DNA of 64,000 bases from Flavobacteriales bacterium. GTDB taxonomy: Bacteria; Bacteroidota; Bacteroidia; Flavobacteriales_F; PHOS-HE28. The stretch covers positions 124,001-188,000 of the forward strand of contig JAEUSY010000004.1 in NCBI GenBank assembly GCA_016788295.1. Reading direction: 5' to 3'. Shown one piece after another: positions 42,353 to 53,977 of the stretch. The stretch's first letter is position 1. Every line of letters starts with the position of its first letter. The translations under genes were made by a program, and so were the position numbers. The notes below the pieces were generated by a model, which was given only the letters and a program-made list of their open reading frames with translations, made no database searches and was not told the DNA's origin.

Positions 42353-42380
42353 AAGCCCCCTGCGCACCAGGGGGCTTTGT
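42353..42380 (+). terminator. Rho-independent-type terminator after the DUF2795 gene
   Basis: A 10-bp stem (AAGCCCCCTG at 42353-42362 with CAGGGGGCTT ending at 42377, allowing the loop CGCAC) followed by TTGT. The T-run is short, but the stem is perfect. Confidence 0.75.
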
Positions 42381-42450
42381 CGTAAAGACCGGCACCTGTC
42401 GCAATGGCAGGCGCACCGGAGCGGCCCGGTCTGTGCTAAATCGCAGCCGC

Positions 42451-42458
42451 TACCTTTG
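42451..42458 (+). promoter_or_regulatory. Candidate -7 promoter element for secA
   Basis: TACCTTTG, a full TAnnTTTG match, would give a ~55-base leader before the secA ATG at 42520, the longest of the candidate leaders in this window. Confidence 0.5.
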
Positions 42459-42519
42459 CCATCCTTCCAAAAACCGGCACGGCCACAACAGCCGCCGCCC
42501 ATTCCACACCTCCCCGACC

Positions 42520-45906
<3,387 letters not shown>

Positions 45907-45930
45907 GCACCCCAACTCCCGTTACAACAC

Positions 45931-45960
45931 CGAAGGCCCTTGATCGCTCAAGGGCCTTCG
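45931..45960. terminator. Hairpin terminator between secA and the convergent TonB-C gene
   Basis: A perfect 13-bp stem (CGAAGGCCCTTGA / TCAAGGGCCTTCG) with loop TCGC, located between two converging genes. There is no downstream T-run on either side, so termination strength is uncertain. Confidence 0.65.
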
Positions 45961-45985
45961 GGCTTATGGTGTATGTAATTGGGTT

Positions 45986-46684
45986 CTAGAACTGGACCGG
46001 CAGGCGCACTTGCACGCGCACGGGTACACCGCGCTCTTCGCCGGGTGTCCATGGTGAGGTGGCCTTGATGGCCTGCACCACCTCGCGACCGAGCTGTTCA
46101 TCCGCACCGTCCACCACCTTCACTTCGGTGAGCTCGCCGCTCTTCTCCACAATGAAGCTGGCGGTCACTTGGCCTTTGAACGGACGACCCTCTGGCGCCT
46201 TCACTTTATCATGGATCACACGCACCAGAGCTTTTTCCCCACCGGGGAACTCGGGCATGGTCTGGGCACGGGTGTATACGATGTTGGCCAACGCCTCGGG
46301 ATCGTAGACCTTCTCGGCCAGCGGGCGCCCCCACTGATCGAACCGCTGCCAAACACCGGCTTTCATGCCCATGACATAATCGCCCTGGCTCTCCACCTTC
46401 CCATTGGGATGGTAGAACGTGAAACGGCCATGCTCAATGGTCAGTGCGGCATCGGCATACGTGCCTTCGGCTTTCAGGCGGCCGTCCATGGCAAAGGTCT
46501 TGCCCATGTACAGTTCGCCCTCCTTGCCGTTGGCGGTACGGTAGTAGCTGGCGTTCTTCTTGGTGGTGAGCGCGAGCACTTCGCTCAAGTACTGACGCTC
46601 GGCCGGCTGGGCCTGTGCGAAGGCGCCTATCGCGCTGCCGAACAGGCTCAGGAACAGTGTTGCAGAAAATGCGAGGTGCTTCAC
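45986..46684 (-). CDS. Secreted protein with MORN-like repeat and TonB C-terminal domain
   Basis: A 232-residue protein from a GTG start with a signal peptide (LAFSATLFLSLFGSAIGAFA, cleavage near AQAQ). Residues ~50-130 resemble a MORN/toxin-repeat strand pattern (GRFTFYHPNGKVESQGDY and MKAGVWQRFDQWGRPL). Residues ~140-232 are a TonB C-terminal domain (TMPEFPGGEKALVRVI, then GQVTASFIVEKSGELTEVKV). It has no retained membrane anchor or Pro-rich spacer, so it is unlikely to act as a classical energy transducer. Such proteins are common in Bacteroidota and their role is unknown. Confidence 0.8.
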   Translation of the reverse strand: MKHLAFSATLFLSLFGSAIGAFAQAQPAERQYLSEVLALTTKKNASYYRTANGKEGELYMGKTFAMDGRLKAEGTYADAALTIEHGRFTFYHPNGKVESQGDYVMGMKAGVWQRFDQWGRPLAEKVYDPEALANIVYTRAQTMPEFPGGEKALVRVIHDKVKAPEGRPFKGQVTASFIVEKSGELTEVKVVDGADEQLGREVVQAIKATSPWTPGEERGVPVRVQVRLPVQF

Positions 46685-46749
46685 GGTGCCGTTGGCGTAA
46701 GTGGGTTCGGCCCGTGATACGCCGAAGGTCCCCGCCGGGTTTCAAAAGT

Positions 46750-48288
46750 TCACGCGGCCCAACCCTCGCGGTCCAAACTGCGGTACTGGATGGCCTCTGC
46801 CAGATGCTCGGTGCGGATGTCGGGGCTACCGGCCAGATCGGCGATGGTGCGCGCCACTTTGAGAATACGGTCGTAGGCCCGTGCACTGAGTCCAAGGCGG
46901 TCCATGGCCTTCTCGAGCAGGGCCTTGCCGGTGGCATCGATGCGGCAGATCTCGCGCAGTTCCTTGCTGCCGATCTGAGCGTTGCTGTGGATGTTGCGAC
47001 CGGCATATCGCTCCTGTTGCACACGGCGCGCCGCGATCACCCGTTCGCGCATGTCGGCACTGCGTTCCGTGGGCCGCTCGGCGCTCAATTCGCTGAAGGG
47101 TACGGGCGTCACTTCGATGTGGATGTCGATGCGATCGAGCAGCGGACCACTCACTTTGTTGAGGTACTTCTGCACCACGCCGGGCGCGCACACGCACTCC
47201 TTATCGGGGTGGTTGTAGTAGCCGCACGGGCAAGGGTTCATGGCGGCCACGAGCATGAAGCTGGCCGGGTATTCCACCGTGAAGCGCGCGCGGCTGATGG
47301 TGACCAAGCGGTCCTCCAACGGTTGGCGCAGCACCTCCAGCACCTGCCGTTTGAACTCGGGCAGCTCATCGAGGAAAAGCACGCCATTGTGCGCCAGGCT
47401 GATCTCGCCGGGTTGTGGGAAGGAACCGCCACCCACGAGCGCCACATCGCTGATGGTGTGGTGCGGGCTGCGATACGGACGCACGCTGAGCAGGCTGTCC
47501 TCCTTACGTAGTTTGCCGGCCACGCTGTGGATCTTGGTGGTCTCCAGCGCCTCATCGATGGTGAGCGGCGGCAGGATGGTGGGCAGGCGCTTGGCCAGCA
47601 TGGTCTTGCCGGCGCCTGGCGGACCGATCAAGATGATGTTGTGCCCGCCGGCCGCAGCGATCTCGAAGGCGCGCTTGATGTTCTCCTGGCCCTTCACGTC
47701 GGCGATGTCCACCGGATAGCTCTGGCTGCTGTTGGCGAACTCAGCGGCAATGTCCACCACGGTGGGCTGCACGGTGGGTTGTCCCTTCAACAGGTCCACC
47801 ACTTCGCGCAGGTGCTCCACGCCATAGATGGTGAGGCCATGAACGATGGCGGCCTCGCGGGCATTGGCTGCGGGCAATATCACGCCCTCGAACCCGGCCT
47901 TCTTCGCCTCGATGGCGATGGGCAGAGCGCCTTTGATGGGCCGCACGCCACCGTCGAGGGAGAGCTCGCCCATCACCAGGTAACGTTCCAACATTTCGGC
48001 AGGCACCTGATCGGTGGCGGCCAGCAGTCCAACGGCCAGAGGCAGATCATAGGCAGTGCCTTCCTTCCGGATATCCGCCGGTGCAAGGTTGATGGTGACA
48101 CCCTTGCCGCGTGGCGCGTAAAGGCCGTTGTTGCGCAGTGCGGCGTCCATGCGTTGCTGGCTCTCCTTCACAGCGCTGTCCGGCAGGCCTACTAAAAAGA
48201 AATAAGCGCCGGTCTCCACGTTCACCTCGGCGGTGACAATGGTGGCGTTGATGCCGAAGACGGCGGCTCCGTAGACCTTGACGAGCAT
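46750..48288 (-). CDS. comM: YifB/ComM family Mg-chelatase-like AAA+ ATPase
   Basis: A 512-residue protein. The N-terminal Lon-like domain ([20 protein letters not shown]) is followed by the AAA+ core with Walker [21 protein letters not shown] and Walker [11 protein letters not shown] zinc-like Cys set follows ([17 protein letters not shown]). The C-terminal Mg-chelatase domain has [19 protein letters not shown]. ComM is a helicase that extends branch migration in natural transformation in other bacteria; its role here is inferred by family. Confidence 0.93.
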   Translation of the reverse strand: MLVKVYGAAVFGINATIVTAEVNVETGAYFFLVGLPDSAVKESQQRMDAALRNNGLYAPRGKGVTINLAPADIRKEGTAYDLPLAVGLLAATDQVPAEMLERYLVMGELSLDGGVRPIKGALPIAIEAKKAGFEGVILPAANAREAAIVHGLTIYGVEHLREVVDLLKGQPTVQPTVVDIAAEFANSSQSYPVDIADVKGQENIKRAFEIAAAGGHNIILIGPPGAGKTMLAKRLPTILPPLTIDEALETTKIHSVAGKLRKEDSLLSVRPYRSPHHTISDVALVGGGSFPQPGEISLAHNGVLFLDELPEFKRQVLEVLRQPLEDRLVTISRARFTVEYPASFMLVAAMNPCPCGYYNHPDKECVCAPGVVQKYLNKVSGPLLDRIDIHIEVTPVPFSELSAERPTERSADMRERVIAARRVQQERYAGRNIHSNAQIGSKELREICRIDATGKALLEKAMDRLGLSARAYDRILKVARTIADLAGSPDIRTEHLAEAIQYRSLDREGWAA

Positions 48289-48432
48289 CTGTCAATTACG
48301 CTTTAGCAGCTATGCGGAACATCCAAATGAGCATAGAGGACCGTGAATGGAAGCGCATGACAATGATTGTGGTCCCGGGGAGTTCCATTGCCGTGAATTC
48401 GTATCCATTTACGGTTGAACTGAACCAGCTTA

Positions 48433-49032
48433 TCAGTACCTGTCCTTGCGCGCTGGTTCGGCCATGGCGCGTTCAATGTGATCGATGAAGGCGTGGATGA
48501 TCTTGATGTGCACCTCCTGCACACGATCGGCATAGCCGTGGTGCGGCACCCTCACCTCCACAGTACACAGGTCGGCGAGTTTGCCACCATCCTTGCCAGT
48601 GAGGCCGATCACATGCATCTGCTTGGCACGGGCCACCTCGGCAGCACGCAGCACATTGGGGCTGTTGCCGCTGGTACTGATGGCGAGGAGCACATCGCCC
48701 TCGCGGCCATGCGCCTGCACGAAGCGCGCGAACACCTGTTCGAACCCGTGGTCGTTGCCCACACAGGTAAGGTGGCTGGGATCGCTGATGCTGATGGCCG
48801 CGATGGGGTCGCGATCATCGCGGTAGCGGCCGGTAAGCTCCTCTGCGAAGTGCATGGCATCGCACATGCTGCCGCCATTACCGCAGCTGATCACCTTGGC
48901 GCCCTGTTTCAGGCAATAGCTCATGAAGGCCGCGGCCTGTTCCACTGCGGCCAGGTTGGCGGGATCGGCCACGAAGCGCTGAAGCACGTCGGCCGCTTCG
49001 GTGAAATGGGATCGGATGCGGGTGTCGCTCAT
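48433..49032 (-). CDS. gmhA: Phosphoheptose isomerase, SIS domain
   Basis: A 199-residue SIS-domain enzyme that converts sedoheptulose 7-phosphate to D-glycero-manno-heptose 7-phosphate for lipopolysaccharide core or S-layer glycan. Motifs: [56 protein letters not shown] and a late [13 protein letters not shown]. The other heptose genes are not in the window. The 144 bases downstream, before comM, show no gene or hairpin. A near-match -7 box overlaps the end of the preceding ORF6N gene. Confidence 0.92.
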   Translation of the reverse strand: MSDTRIRSHFTEAADVLQRFVADPANLAAVEQAAAFMSYCLKQGAKVISCGNGGSMCDAMHFAEELTGRYRDDRDPIAAISISDPSHLTCVGNDHGFEQVFARFVQAHGREGDVLLAISTSGNSPNVLRAAEVARAKQMHVIGLTGKDGGKLADLCTVEVRVPHHGYADRVQEVHIKIIHAFIDHIERAMAEPARKDRY

Positions 49033-49047
49033 ATTGCCAAAGATGCA

Positions 49048-49578
49048 TCAAACGGGATCGCCACCGCGGTAACCGATGCGCAGGCGGTCGCCGGTGGGGC
49101 GGTCCAGTAGTTGTTTCACGGCCTCGAAGAGCTCGACCACCGCAGCATCGGTGTGTTCTTGCCTGCTTTCCATGCGCTCCATGCGCAGTTGCAGCTCCAG
49201 GTCGTTCTGCAACAAGCGGTTCAACCGCACGAACACCCGCACGATCCGGATATTCACCGCAATGGCACGGTCGCTGTTGAGCACGCTGGAGAGCATGAGG
49301 ACACCGTGTTCGGTAAATGCATAGGGAAGCTGCCTCCGACCACCCCAGGATCTTGATATCGCAATTTGCGATGTCAAGTTCGCCCACTCCTCATTCGTAA
49401 GGGGGAACATAAAATCCTCAGGGAACCGCGACAGGTTCCTTTTGACCGCCTCATTCAGGCGAAAAGTAGGCACACCATACATCGTTGCAAGGTCGTGGGC
49501 CAACATCACCTTCTGACCGCGGACCCAGTGGACCTTCGCGGCGATCGCTTCATCGGGGAAAACGCTTTCCTGTTCCAT
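49048..49578 (-). CDS. ORF6N-domain (phage antirepressor-like) DNA-binding protein
   Basis: A 176-residue protein. Residues ~10-95 are an ORF6N domain: VHWVRGQKVMLAHDLATMYG, VPTFRLNEAVKRN, RFPEDFMFPLTNEEW, and RRQLPYAFTEHGVLMLSSVL. The C-terminal half is a coiled-coil-like helix (RLLQNDLELQLRMERMESRQ) ending in a short basic tail. ORF6N proteins come from phage and mobile elements but are also common as lone chromosomal genes in Bacteroidota. No integrase, phage or toxin gene adjoins it. Function is unknown; DNA binding is by family. Confidence 0.88.
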   Translation of the reverse strand: MEQESVFPDEAIAAKVHWVRGQKVMLAHDLATMYGVPTFRLNEAVKRNLSRFPEDFMFPLTNEEWANLTSQIAISRSWGGRRQLPYAFTEHGVLMLSSVLNSDRAIAVNIRIVRVFVRLNRLLQNDLELQLRMERMESRQEHTDAAVVELFEAVKQLLDRPTGDRLRIGYRGGDPV

Positions 49579-49693
49579 TGCACATCCACCCTGACGAATA
49601 TCCTGTCATTAGGCGGACGCACAATATGACAACGGATCGACGGAAAAGCAAGCACGCGCTATCAGCGCACACGACCAGGGTCGGGGATCACTA

Positions 49694-51751
49694 TCAGCGG
49701 CTGGCCTGGCTGCCGAGCACCTGCATGCCTTGCAGGCCGCGCTCGAGGAACGCCTTGTACTCCTCCACGGCCGGCGTATAGCCCACGGGATCGGTGAGCA
49801 GCTTGCCATCGGGGCTCAGCAGCGCATACAAGGGTTGCGTGGCGCTCTTGAAGTTCTCGGTCTGCAAGGTGGCCCACTTGTTCCCCACAGTGAGGATGGG
49901 CTTCTTGCTGCCGTTGCTCGTCTCGAAAATGAACTGCTCATCCTTCGGCAGTTCGGCCTTGGCATCCACGTAGAGCGAAACGAGCACGTACTCCTGATCG
50001 ATGAGGCGATTGATGTCCGCGACCGGCCAAACGTAGTCCTCCATCTTACGGCAGTTGGCGCAACCGTAACCGGTGAAGTCGACCAGGAGCGGTTTGCCGG
50101 TGCGCTTCGCTTCGGCCATGCCGCTTTCCAGATCGTGGTAGCAGGTGAGACCGGCAGGACATTCAGTGGGGAAGATCCAGCTGTACCCGGGCGAAGGCGA
50201 AATGCCACTGAGCAGACCCACGGGAGCGAACGTGCCCGCCTTGTCATCGAAGCGGAAGCCGAAGGCCATGTAAACCGTGAGCGCAGAGAAGGCCGTGATG
50301 AAGAACACGCGCGAGGGAGCGAACTTCTTCACCGGGCTATCGTGCGGGAACCGGATCTTGCCGAACAGGTAGAGCACGATACCAATGCCGCAAATGACCC
50401 AGATGGCGAGGAAAAGCTCGTAAGGAACAAGGCCCCATTTCATTACCAGGTCGGCCATGCTGAGGAACTTGAACGCAAGGGCCACTTCCACAAAGCCAAG
50501 CACCACCTTCACGCTGTTCAGCCAGCTACCACTGCGGGGCAGGCTGTTGAGCCATCCGGGGAAAAGAGCGAAGAGGCCGAAGGGCAACGCGAGCGCGAAA
50601 CCGAAGCCGCCCATGCCCGCCGTAAGCTGCCATGCACCACCATCGGCGGTGAGGGCACCGGCCAACAACGAACCCAGGATCGGGCCTGTGCAGCTGAAGG
50701 AGACCAGCGCCAACGTAAGCGCCATGAAGAAGGTGCCGATCAGCCCGCCGAATTTGCTGGCGTTGCTGTCCATCTTGTTCACCCAGCTACTGGGCAGGGT
50801 GATCTCGAAATAGCCGAAGAACGAGATGGAGAAGACGATGAAGATGACGAAGAAAAAGAGGTTCAGCCAAGGGTTGGTGCTGATCTCGTTGAAGATCTCG
50901 GGGTTCACGCTGCCCAGCAAGTGGAAAGGCAGACTGAAGATTAGGTAGATGAGCAGGATGAAGCCGCCGTAGGTGAGCGCGTTCTTGAGGCCGGTGGCGC
51001 GATCTGTGCTGCTTTTGGTGAAGAAGCTCACCGTGAGCGGGATCATGGGGAATACACACGGCGTAAGCAGGGCCACCAGGCCACCGATGAACCCGAGCAT
51101 GAAGATCCACAACAGCGAATTGCGGTCCTCGGCACGCTTGCCTTCGTCGCGTACCACGGGGTTATCCAGGTCCACGGCGGGAAGCTTCAGTTCAGACACA
51201 TCGCTCTTCGTGGCGATGCCAGCGAACTTGGGATCGTTCGGGTCGAAGGAGACATCACCCAGCTCGTAGGTGCCTGAAGAAAGACCGAGGATATAGTAGA
51301 CCGTGGATGGCGGCAGGCACATTTCATCGTTACAGGTCATGTACTCGAACAGGCCGGTGATGGGCGTGGCCGGATCGACGACCGCAATGCGCTGCGTGAA
51401 CGTGGCGCCTCCTTTGAACTTCTTCACGGTCATGTCGAACACGACATCGTGCCCATCGACCACCTTCTTTCCGGTCTCGGAAGCACGGCCCATGACCGTT
51501 ACTCCCGTGATGGAATCCACCTTGATGGAGGTGGGCCAGGGACCCATGTCGCCATAATTCTCCTGTGAATACACCGACCAGCCCTCTTCAATGTCAGCAT
51601 GGAACACCACATCCCATTGTCCATTGCCCGCATCGGTGGTGGTAATGGTCCACTTCACGGGTTCCGGGGCCCCGTTGCTTCCACCCGGCTGGGCGAACAC
51701 GGAAAGGACCAACATCACGCCCAGCAGGGCCGCGTACACACGTTCCTTCAT
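49694..51751 (-). CDS. dsbD: Thiol:disulfide interchange protein DsbD
   Basis: A 685-residue membrane protein that carries electrons from cytoplasmic thioredoxin to the periplasm. It has a signal peptide, then an N-terminal periplasmic domain (residues ~25-170) with the redox pair in MTCNDEMCLPPS. About eight membrane helices follow, with LLTPCVFPMIPLTVSFFTKS and the second Cys in SFSCTGPILGSLLAG. The C-terminal thioredoxin domain has YGCANCRKMED. It supports cytochrome c maturation or copper handling, relevant to the cco cluster. Its start overlaps the stop of the DsbD-N-like gene (TAATG). Confidence 0.92.
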   Translation of the reverse strand: MKERVYAALLGVMLVLSVFAQPGGSNGAPEPVKWTITTTDAGNGQWDVVFHADIEEGWSVYSQENYGDMGPWPTSIKVDSITGVTVMGRASETGKKVVDGHDVVFDMTVKKFKGGATFTQRIAVVDPATPITGLFEYMTCNDEMCLPPSTVYYILGLSSGTYELGDVSFDPNDPKFAGIATKSDVSELKLPAVDLDNPVVRDEGKRAEDRNSLLWIFMLGFIGGLVALLTPCVFPMIPLTVSFFTKSSTDRATGLKNALTYGGFILLIYLIFSLPFHLLGSVNPEIFNEISTNPWLNLFFFVIFIVFSISFFGYFEITLPSSWVNKMDSNASKFGGLIGTFFMALTLALVSFSCTGPILGSLLAGALTADGGAWQLTAGMGGFGFALALPFGLFALFPGWLNSLPRSGSWLNSVKVVLGFVEVALAFKFLSMADLVMKWGLVPYELFLAIWVICGIGIVLYLFGKIRFPHDSPVKKFAPSRVFFITAFSALTVYMAFGFRFDDKAGTFAPVGLLSGISPSPGYSWIFPTECPAGLTCYHDLESGMAEAKRTGKPLLVDFTGYGCANCRKMEDYVWPVADINRLIDQEYVLVSLYVDAKAELPKDEQFIFETSNGSKKPILTVGNKWATLQTENFKSATQPLYALLSPDGKLLTDPVGYTPAVEEYKAFLERGLQGMQVLGSQASR

Positions 51752-52200
51752 TACTTCTTGGGTTCTGTGGCAACATCCACCCTGAAGGGCACACCAACAG
51801 GCGGCAGGCAGGTCTTATCGTTGCATAACATGAATTCCACTTCACCTTCCACCACCAGCGGCGCCTTGGTGTTCGGCTTCAGGACCAGCACGAAGCTTGG
51901 CGTGCCCGAATGGTGGCGCACCACCATGGCGAAATTGGGATCGTACTCCTCCACCGGCTTGGGCTCCTGCAGGGCAACAAGTGCGAACGCATGGGGATCC
52001 TTCAACCGGATGGAGGTCGGGATGGGGCCCTCATCGGAGGGCAGCTTGGTGGCGTACAAGTGCCAACCCTCTTCCAAGGTGGCCTGGCAATGAAGCTCTA
52101 CCATGCCATCTGAGCGCTGCATGGCCGAGAACGACCACTGGGCCGGTGAACCTGCGATGGCCACGGACATCCAAAGGGAAAGCAGTGCGCTGTAGATCAT
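51751..52200 (-). CDS. Stand-alone DsbD N-terminal-like periplasmic protein
   Basis: A 149-residue protein with a short signal peptide (MIYSALLSLWMSVAIAG). It has a single domain that parallels the N-terminal domain of the following DsbD: LEEGWHLYATKLPSDEGPIP matches EEGWSVYSQ of DsbD, and MLCNDKTCLPP matches its MTCNDEMCLPP redox site. It looks like a tandem duplicate of that domain, perhaps a soluble electron acceptor from DsbD. The target is unknown. The promoter element lies so close that the mRNA would be nearly leaderless. Confidence 0.82.
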   Translation of the reverse strand: MIYSALLSLWMSVAIAGSPAQWSFSAMQRSDGMVELHCQATLEEGWHLYATKLPSDEGPIPTSIRLKDPHAFALVALQEPKPVEEYDPNFAMVVRHHSGTPSFVLVLKPNTKAPLVVEGEVEFMLCNDKTCLPPVGVPFRVDVATEPKK

Positions 52201-52208
52201 GGACAGGC

Positions 52209-52216
52209 CAAAACTA
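52209..52216 (-). promoter_or_regulatory. Candidate -7 promoter element for the DsbD-N-like / dsbD unit
   Basis: TAGTTTTG on the minus strand, a full TAnnTTTG match, ends eight bases upstream of the ATG at 52200. A hairpin (CCACCC / GGGTGG, 52222-52245) just upstream may end the transcript of the preceding gene. Confidence 0.45.
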
Positions 52217-52284
52217 ACCCACCACCCGCCTCGTGGACCGGGTGGTTGGCCGGATCATTGCGATCCTATGAAGCCGCGCCGCTG

Positions 52285-52575
52285 TTAAGGAATGTCAATG
52301 CTCACCACCCTCGAAACGGGGATGGTGGTACCGTATTTGAGCACGATGTTCTCCGGATCGTAGGTCCAGATGGTGGTCTCCACCGCTTTGAGGCCTTCAT
52401 CATCCTGGAAAACGATGCGGCACTTGCCCCGTTCGGCGTTGCCCAAACGCATGGCATGTTGTAATCCATGCAGGATGGAACTGCGCTGATCGTCGCTCAG
52501 ATGCACGGGTTGGCGAGGAAAGCGCAACGCGGGAATGTGCTCTTTGGGAATGATGGTGGCTCCGTTAAAATGCAT
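52285..52575 (-). CDS. Small conserved-looking protein of unknown function (96 residues)
   Basis: The frame starts MHFNGATIIPKEHIPALRFP and ends IPVSRVVSIDIP. It is soluble, of mixed charge, with a predicted strand-helix-strand arrangement (HLSDDQRSSILHGLQHAMRL as helix; GKCRIVFQDDEGLKAVETTI as strands). No signal, membrane or metal motif is seen. It has normal codon use and its own near-match promoter box (TACCTTTTG, minus strand, 52595-52603). The open frame upstream to 52662 overlaps tilS and was rejected. I do not recognise a named family. Confidence 0.7.
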   Translation of the reverse strand: MHFNGATIIPKEHIPALRFPRQPVHLSDDQRSSILHGLQHAMRLGNAERGKCRIVFQDDEGLKAVETTIWTYDPENIVLKYGTTIPVSRVVSIDIP

Positions 52576-52645
52576 GGTCAGGGAGGTTGGGGACCAAAAG
52601 GTAATACCGAAAATGCCGGAATGGTACTCTTGGCTCCCGATCCAC

Positions 52646-53977
52646 CTACTGGACCAACACATCGCCGCGCCACTGGAGAATTATTGCCCCTGGCGTACCG
52701 GGAGCGACCACGACACCCTCTGCCACACGCAGGCCACAGGCCCAAATGATGCGCCCACCACTGATGAGGACATACGCGTTGCGCTTCCGGTGGAGCGGCA
52801 CTTTGGCATCCACCAGGATATCGCTGATCAACTTGCTGCCGCCAAGGCCGGCTGGTCGCATGCGATCACCCACCTGCCACGGACGCAGTTCAAGCGGAAA
52901 CTCGATCGCTTCGGCATCCACACTCACCACTTCCCTCCCGTTCGTTGCCTCGCTGGCTGCATCGGTCGGGTCCAACACACGCAACGGAACCTGCTCTGGC
53001 AGTTCATACCATGAGCGGATGGTCCAATGGGGAAGCTCCTGCCCTGCCGGGGCGATCACCAGTCCATTGCGGTCCACGAAGACCTCTTTTGCTCCGGCAG
53101 GGAAGCGCGCACCAACGTGACCTTCCTCCAAGGCTTGCAGCATATCGTCCAAGCGATCGGGATGCAGCCCCAGACCGTGCAGCACATGATGCAATACGAG
53201 GTGCGGCATTCCGGACCCAAGAACGGTGCTTCGTGGAACATGCACTGCTCCGAACGCATCGCACACCAAGTGACCGACCACTGCGGCCAATTGCTGTTGA
53301 ACGGCCACGTCCATTTCGCGGGCAAGCACCATGTCGCGTTGCATCACGGTTCGACTGCCTGCACGCATGCTTTCCAATAGGGGAAGCAGCTCGTGGCGTA
53401 CACGGCTCCTGAGGTATACCGGATCGCGGTTGCTCGCATCCTCGCGAAAGGGAACCGCGTATTGCAGTGCGTATTGATGAATGGAAGCACGGTCCACTTC
53501 GAGCAGCGGGCGGATGAACGGACCGCTGCGCATGGGAATGCCGGCCCGGCCGCGCGCACCCATGCCCTGCAGGGCCTGAATGAAGAAGGTCTCCACGGCA
53601 TCATCAGCGTGGTGCGCCATGGCCAGTACTACAGGTCCTTCCTCTGTGCATCGTTTGAATACTTCATACCGCAATGCACGGGCCGCCATCTGCGTGGAAA
53701 AACCCGTGGTTGCTGCGTGGGCCTTCACATCCACACGCTCCACCACCAACGGCACACCGAGAGACCCACAGTACGAGCGGACCAATTGGGCATCAGCATC
53801 GCTCTCGACGCCGCGAAGCCCATGGTCAATGTGCACGGCCTTAACCGGATGCCCCAATGACCAGAGCACATGCAGCAGCACCATGCTGTCCACGCCTCCG
53901 CTCACGGCCACCCACACGGGCGCAGCAGGCGGCAGCAAGCCATGCGACCGAATTGTGCGTTGGACCCGATCACGCAT
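52646..53977 (-). CDS. tilS: tRNA(Ile)-lysidine synthetase
   Basis: A 443-residue enzyme that converts C34 of the CAU-anticodon tRNA-Ile to lysidine so that it reads AUA. The PP-loop is VAVSGGVDSM (residues 24-33). VKAVHIDHGLRGVESDADAQ, AMAHHADDAVETFFIQALQG and EDASNRDPVYLRSRVRHELL are the usual conserved blocks. The C-terminal TilS domain has LRPWQVGDRMRPAGLGGSKL and SDILVDAKVP. The ATG at 53977 overlaps pabB by eight bases; a start at 53989 is possible. It lies in the lnt-pabB-tilS unit. Confidence 0.94.
   Translation of the reverse strand: MRDRVQRTIRSHGLLPPAAPVWVAVSGGVDSMVLLHVLWSLGHPVKAVHIDHGLRGVESDADAQLVRSYCGSLGVPLVVERVDVKAHAATTGFSTQMAARALRYEVFKRCTEEGPVVLAMAHHADDAVETFFIQALQGMGARGRAGIPMRSGPFIRPLLEVDRASIHQYALQYAVPFREDASNRDPVYLRSRVRHELLPLLESMRAGSRTVMQRDMVLAREMDVAVQQQLAAVVGHLVCDAFGAVHVPRSTVLGSGMPHLVLHHVLHGLGLHPDRLDDMLQALEEGHVGARFPAGAKEVFVDRNGLVIAPAGQELPHWTIRSWYELPEQVPLRVLDPTDAASEATNGREVVSVDAEAIEFPLELRPWQVGDRMRPAGLGGSKLISDILVDAKVPLHRKRNAYVLISGGRIIWACGLRVAEGVVVAPGTPGAIILQWRGDVLVQ

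Noticed and set aside
48289-48432. A possible small gene or RNA between comM and gmhA
   Set aside because: No frame with coding character, hairpin or promoter box stood out in these 144 bases.
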